From positions 22,312,562-22,376,561 of the forward strand of contig OX388347.1 in the NCBI GenBank assembly GCA_947579665.1: a stretch of 64,000 nt of DNA. Reading direction: 5' to 3'. A program made the position numbers and the translations under genes. The first letter of the stretch is position 1, and each line of letters opens with the position of its first letter. The DNA comes from Sympetrum striolatum (Eukaryota > Arthropoda > Insecta > Odonata > Libellulidae). Of this stretch, positions 60,890 through 64,000 are shown one piece after another. The notes under the pieces were generated by a model. That model did no database searches and had not been told where the DNA came from. It was given only the letters and a program-made list of their open reading frames with translations.

Positions 60890-61540
60890 CTTTTGTAAGT
60901 TGTAATCATTGAAATATTGAAAGTATCCATAAAAAAATCTGCAAACAAGATAGATTGAAACCAACGTAACATACACGCGCAACAAACAGCTGTGGATGAC
61001 AAACTGATACACATATTTTGGAATAGCAAAATTACACAATGATATATGCAAATCATTAATCGTAGATTAGTGTAAACTGAAGGACGACAAGCCAACTATT
61101 AGAATTGCCTCGAGGTGAGCACATGCATAACACGACCAGCATATAATGGCGTGTGTTAATAATTCTACTTGGCGAACTGTTCAAACTGTGATAATCATGT
61201 TGAATCTTCTCTGAATTTTTCTTCAATATAAAAATATGGAAGCGGATAGAAAATGCATCTCTGGAGAGAGAGAGACACTTGAAATGATGACTAAAAGCAA
61301 AGTGAATGGAATTAAACAGAAAGGCTCAGAGCCAAATAAAGAGAGAAATAACCGAAAAACGATGTCACGCGATAACTTTTCTTTCCCAGAATGCTCACGA
61401 GTAGGATTTATTAGACATCGCAGCTTAATTAAGTTCCCTTGTTAGTTGGAAATGTAATCTCAAAAGATAAATCGTGATATTCTGATTGTATAGCCGGGGA
61501 GAACTTTCTATGCCATCAACAGGGATTACTCTTTTTCGCC
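60890..61540. other. AT-rich non-coding DNA
   Basis: Short AG microsatellite near 61265; nothing else recognised. Confidence 0.5.
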
Positions 61541-62300
61541 CGAGGAACTAAAATAAGGAAGTACCGTCTGCGCTGACCTCTTCCTCAACAACAACCGTGT
61601 AAAAAGGAGCGCAGGTATTCCCTCCGACACGGATCTCCAACTAGGGGAGCGTTGCAGTCCCTCCCACTTCCGGCGGGAAGAGTGGCGAGCATCTTAACAA
61701 AGTTTTCTCCTTTGAGCGGAGGACAAGACGCAGGCCTGGAGGGAAAGGGCGGGCGAGGTTAGAGGAGGAGTCCTCCCCAAAGTTAAACATCATTAACGCG
61801 CTTCGTAGTAAGGGGACTGAAGCACCGCCACCTTGTTTACCGTTGTAAAAGGTAGTTTTGTGTGCGTGTGCAATTTTGATGTCATGTTCCTCCGACCGAC
61901 GACTCGGTCCCATTTATCCCCGTCGACGCGAGCGCGGATCGCGGGGAAAGAATGCACGTTAACCTTTCTTTGAAGGGAAAGTACAGGGATCAGGCCCAGA
62001 CGTGGGCGTCCTAAATTAGCGTTGAATGGGGTCTTTAGTCTATTGTTTTCCGCACTACGCACAATTGATTGCCCTATTCAACCCCTTTGGGGGGTGTGAT
62101 AAATTTCGCTTTCGAGTAAATTATGAAGGCGAGACCTTTCCCCGAACTTTGTGCATACATACATACATACGTACGCAAGGCCTGCTTCGAAGATGTGGCT
62201 TTCCTGAGGGAATATCTCTTCGTTTTTGCATTTTGTGTTCCCAAATTTGTTCATTTACACATTATGATGCCAAGAGGCAGCCATATTGCTATTTTTAGAG
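61541..62300. other. GC-rich island with a short (ACAT)n run
   Basis: Overlapping frames of up to 90 codons on both strands without domain. The ACAT repeat lies at about 62155-62172. Confidence 0.35.
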
Positions 62301-62957
62301 TGATTTAACTGAAAGAACTTAGCATATATAGAGCAGTAAACAAAATATACAGCAAATATTAAATAACAGTACATTTGAGAAAAATGTGTACCTTAATTAA
62401 AAACTTTTAAGTGCTACTGGGTGGAACATATCCATGTTAAAAGATGAGCAGCCCATGTGTACTGTATTACACGATTTAATTAATATAATGCGGGTTTTGT
62501 GTTTGACATGAGGAAATATAACATTCATATTGCTTATTAATTTTTGTCGATTGTTAGCACTTTCTCTGTTGCTTAAAGTAAATAAATATTACGCAAACTC
62601 ATATGCTAAAAACGTTAATAAACATAGAGTATAAAATATTGTAGTAACTTGGAAAGTGCAGAATAGGAAAAGGAATTAAAATAACTCAAATATAAAATGT
62701 TGGACTAGCACATTTCTGGATGAATGGAAAAAGTTTCTTGGTTTTCATAAAAATAAAATCGCTAGGAATAGTTACAATGTAAAAAATGATCATGTAAGCA
62801 AGAAAACGGGAAATTAGGTGCTACAAATGGAAAAAATACCATTTTGTGGATAAAGTGCCTAAAATATGGCTGTCAGATTATCTTTTGGAGTAAATTGATA
62901 TAAGTGTGCTGAATAAGTCCCAGAAGAAAAATTTTTCAAGCATAAGCAATGTGCAGA
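62301..62957. other. AT-rich non-coding DNA
   Basis: Nothing recognised. Confidence 0.55.
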
Positions 62958-63230
62958 CTATTATTAATAATAATAATAATAAAACGGCTTTATTCGGGCG
63001 AGATTGAGACTAAAAGTCTCCTCTTCCATCTAACCCATCGTCATACAATACATAAATAATTAATTTAAAGAGATAGTATGAAAAAGATATGAGAAGAAAT
63101 TGTGGATTTAAAAAACCTAAGAAATTCTTAGGAAAAAAAATTTATCCACTGCAGGAAAACACCCACTAAGAAGGGGGGTGTGAAAAACCTGCGCAAACCT
63201 ACCGATAGTATTAACTAAAAAGATGGTAAG
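62958..63230 (-). mobile_element. non-LTR retrotransposon 3' end, copy 4
   Basis: Minus-strand counterpart of copy 1: 'GATGGGTTAGATGGAAGAGG', stem-loop at 63006-63020 (GAGACT, loop, AGTCTC), 'ATCTCGCC', GAATAAAG and a (TTA)n tail. Further inside are 'CTGCAGTGG' and the reverse complement of 'AACACCCACTAAGAAGG'. The element continues into AT-rich DNA without recognisable coding. Confidence 0.75.
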
Positions 63231-64000
63231 AAACATGATTACATTTTATAATTACACTATCAATAGGTACATATATAGGATACATCAATAAAATTTTAAC
63301 ATCTATAACATAACATAAAATAACATATTTTAAAGCATAAATACATATCAATATTACATAAAAAATAGATATCAACACAACATAGGGATATGAAACCGGT
63401 GAGAAAAGACTTTTATTACTAGAATAAAGAAGAGATAATTTTATTTACAACAGCAATATATATATGAAAATTGAAGACAAAATGTCTCGATTGTACACTT
63501 CATTAATCACGTATCAATGTGAGTAACCATGGTAATCCCTTGTAGGAATAAATCTTCACTCACTCCTTTGAGATAAAGATATACATCAGGCTCCATTTAT
63601 CTCTAAGTTCACGATGACTGCTTTATGTACCACAGCTTAAAATCTATGCAGGTATGCAAGGCAATCCTCTCAATTGGCATAGAAAAATCCGTTTTAAAAA
63701 TCCGGATGCTTACTATGCAAATCTTTTTAGTGCCGCTTTTGATGGATCTATAGTAGTAGTCCCGGAAGCGTACTCCATCCGCAAATTACCCTTTAGGCAA
63801 TTCTCCACTGCTAATCAAATTTCAAAACCAACGTCTTTTTCATCCTCTCCACGCATAATCATTTAATCAAGTATGCCCCACAATGATTTCGGAGGTCGTA
63901 CTTCAGACGAGCTCTTTGTGTCTCTAAATTATACACGACTGCACGATAGACCGCGATTTAAACTTTAAGCTACGCAGTAACATCAAAGTACGTTTACTCT
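63231..64000. other. AT-rich non-coding DNA
   Basis: Possibly more LINE 3' untranslated sequence at the start. The 70-codon frame 63654-63866 shows no domain. Confidence 0.45.

Overview
The window looks like a gene-free stretch of an arthropod nuclear genome: intergenic DNA or the inside of a very long intron. It is AT-rich. No open reading frame exceeds about 131 codons in 64 kb and none is recognisable as a host protein. There are no operons, Shine-Dalgarno sites or dense coding strands. The repeats are animal transposon types: Tc1/mariner-like transposase and 'TACAGT...' ends, 'ATAAGACGCA' MITEs, non-LTR retrotransposon 3' ends with (TTA)n tails, tRNA-like pol III sequences and a CA microsatellite. 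The species cannot be fixed from this sequence alone.

Layout. 1-5.9 kb: AT-rich DNA with a CA-microsatellite repeat (about 1.97-2.31 kb), a degenerate fold-back MITE (2.33-2.52 kb) and a LINE 3' end (3.30-3.51 kb). 5.9-13 kb: a pogo/Tigger-like end, a dead mariner-like element with transposase remains (6.56-7.10 kb) and a second copy of the microsatellite repeat (10.04 kb). 13-24 kb: a tRNA-like SINE head, a 1.5-kb element with 207-bp inverted ends, an 81-bp Tc1-like mini-element, a 226-bp tandem array (20.2-21.1 kb) and another MITE. 24-32 kb: two LINE 3' ends, a tRNA-like sequence, the second 81-bp mini-element and several mid-GC islands. 32-41 kb: three copies of a hairpin-shaped element, a fold-back MITE and the most protein-like short ORF. 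41-57 kb: islands, a possible solo LTR, a perfect short hairpin and an 'ATAAGACGCA' MITE. 57-64 kb: a tandem array with a tRNA T-arm-like motif every ~167 bp, a fourth hairpin element and a fourth LINE 3' end.

Most notable are two things. (1) A family of ~215-225-bp hairpin elements with a conserved unpaired 3' tail. Two copies are flanked by exact 12-bp target-site duplications, and one copy is a perfect 175-bp palindrome; this suggests a hairpin-shaped retroposon. (2) Four LINE 3' ends whose terminal stem-loop has changed sequence while keeping its base pairing. Nothing in the window acts as a pathway; it records several mobile-element families inserting into non-coding DNA.
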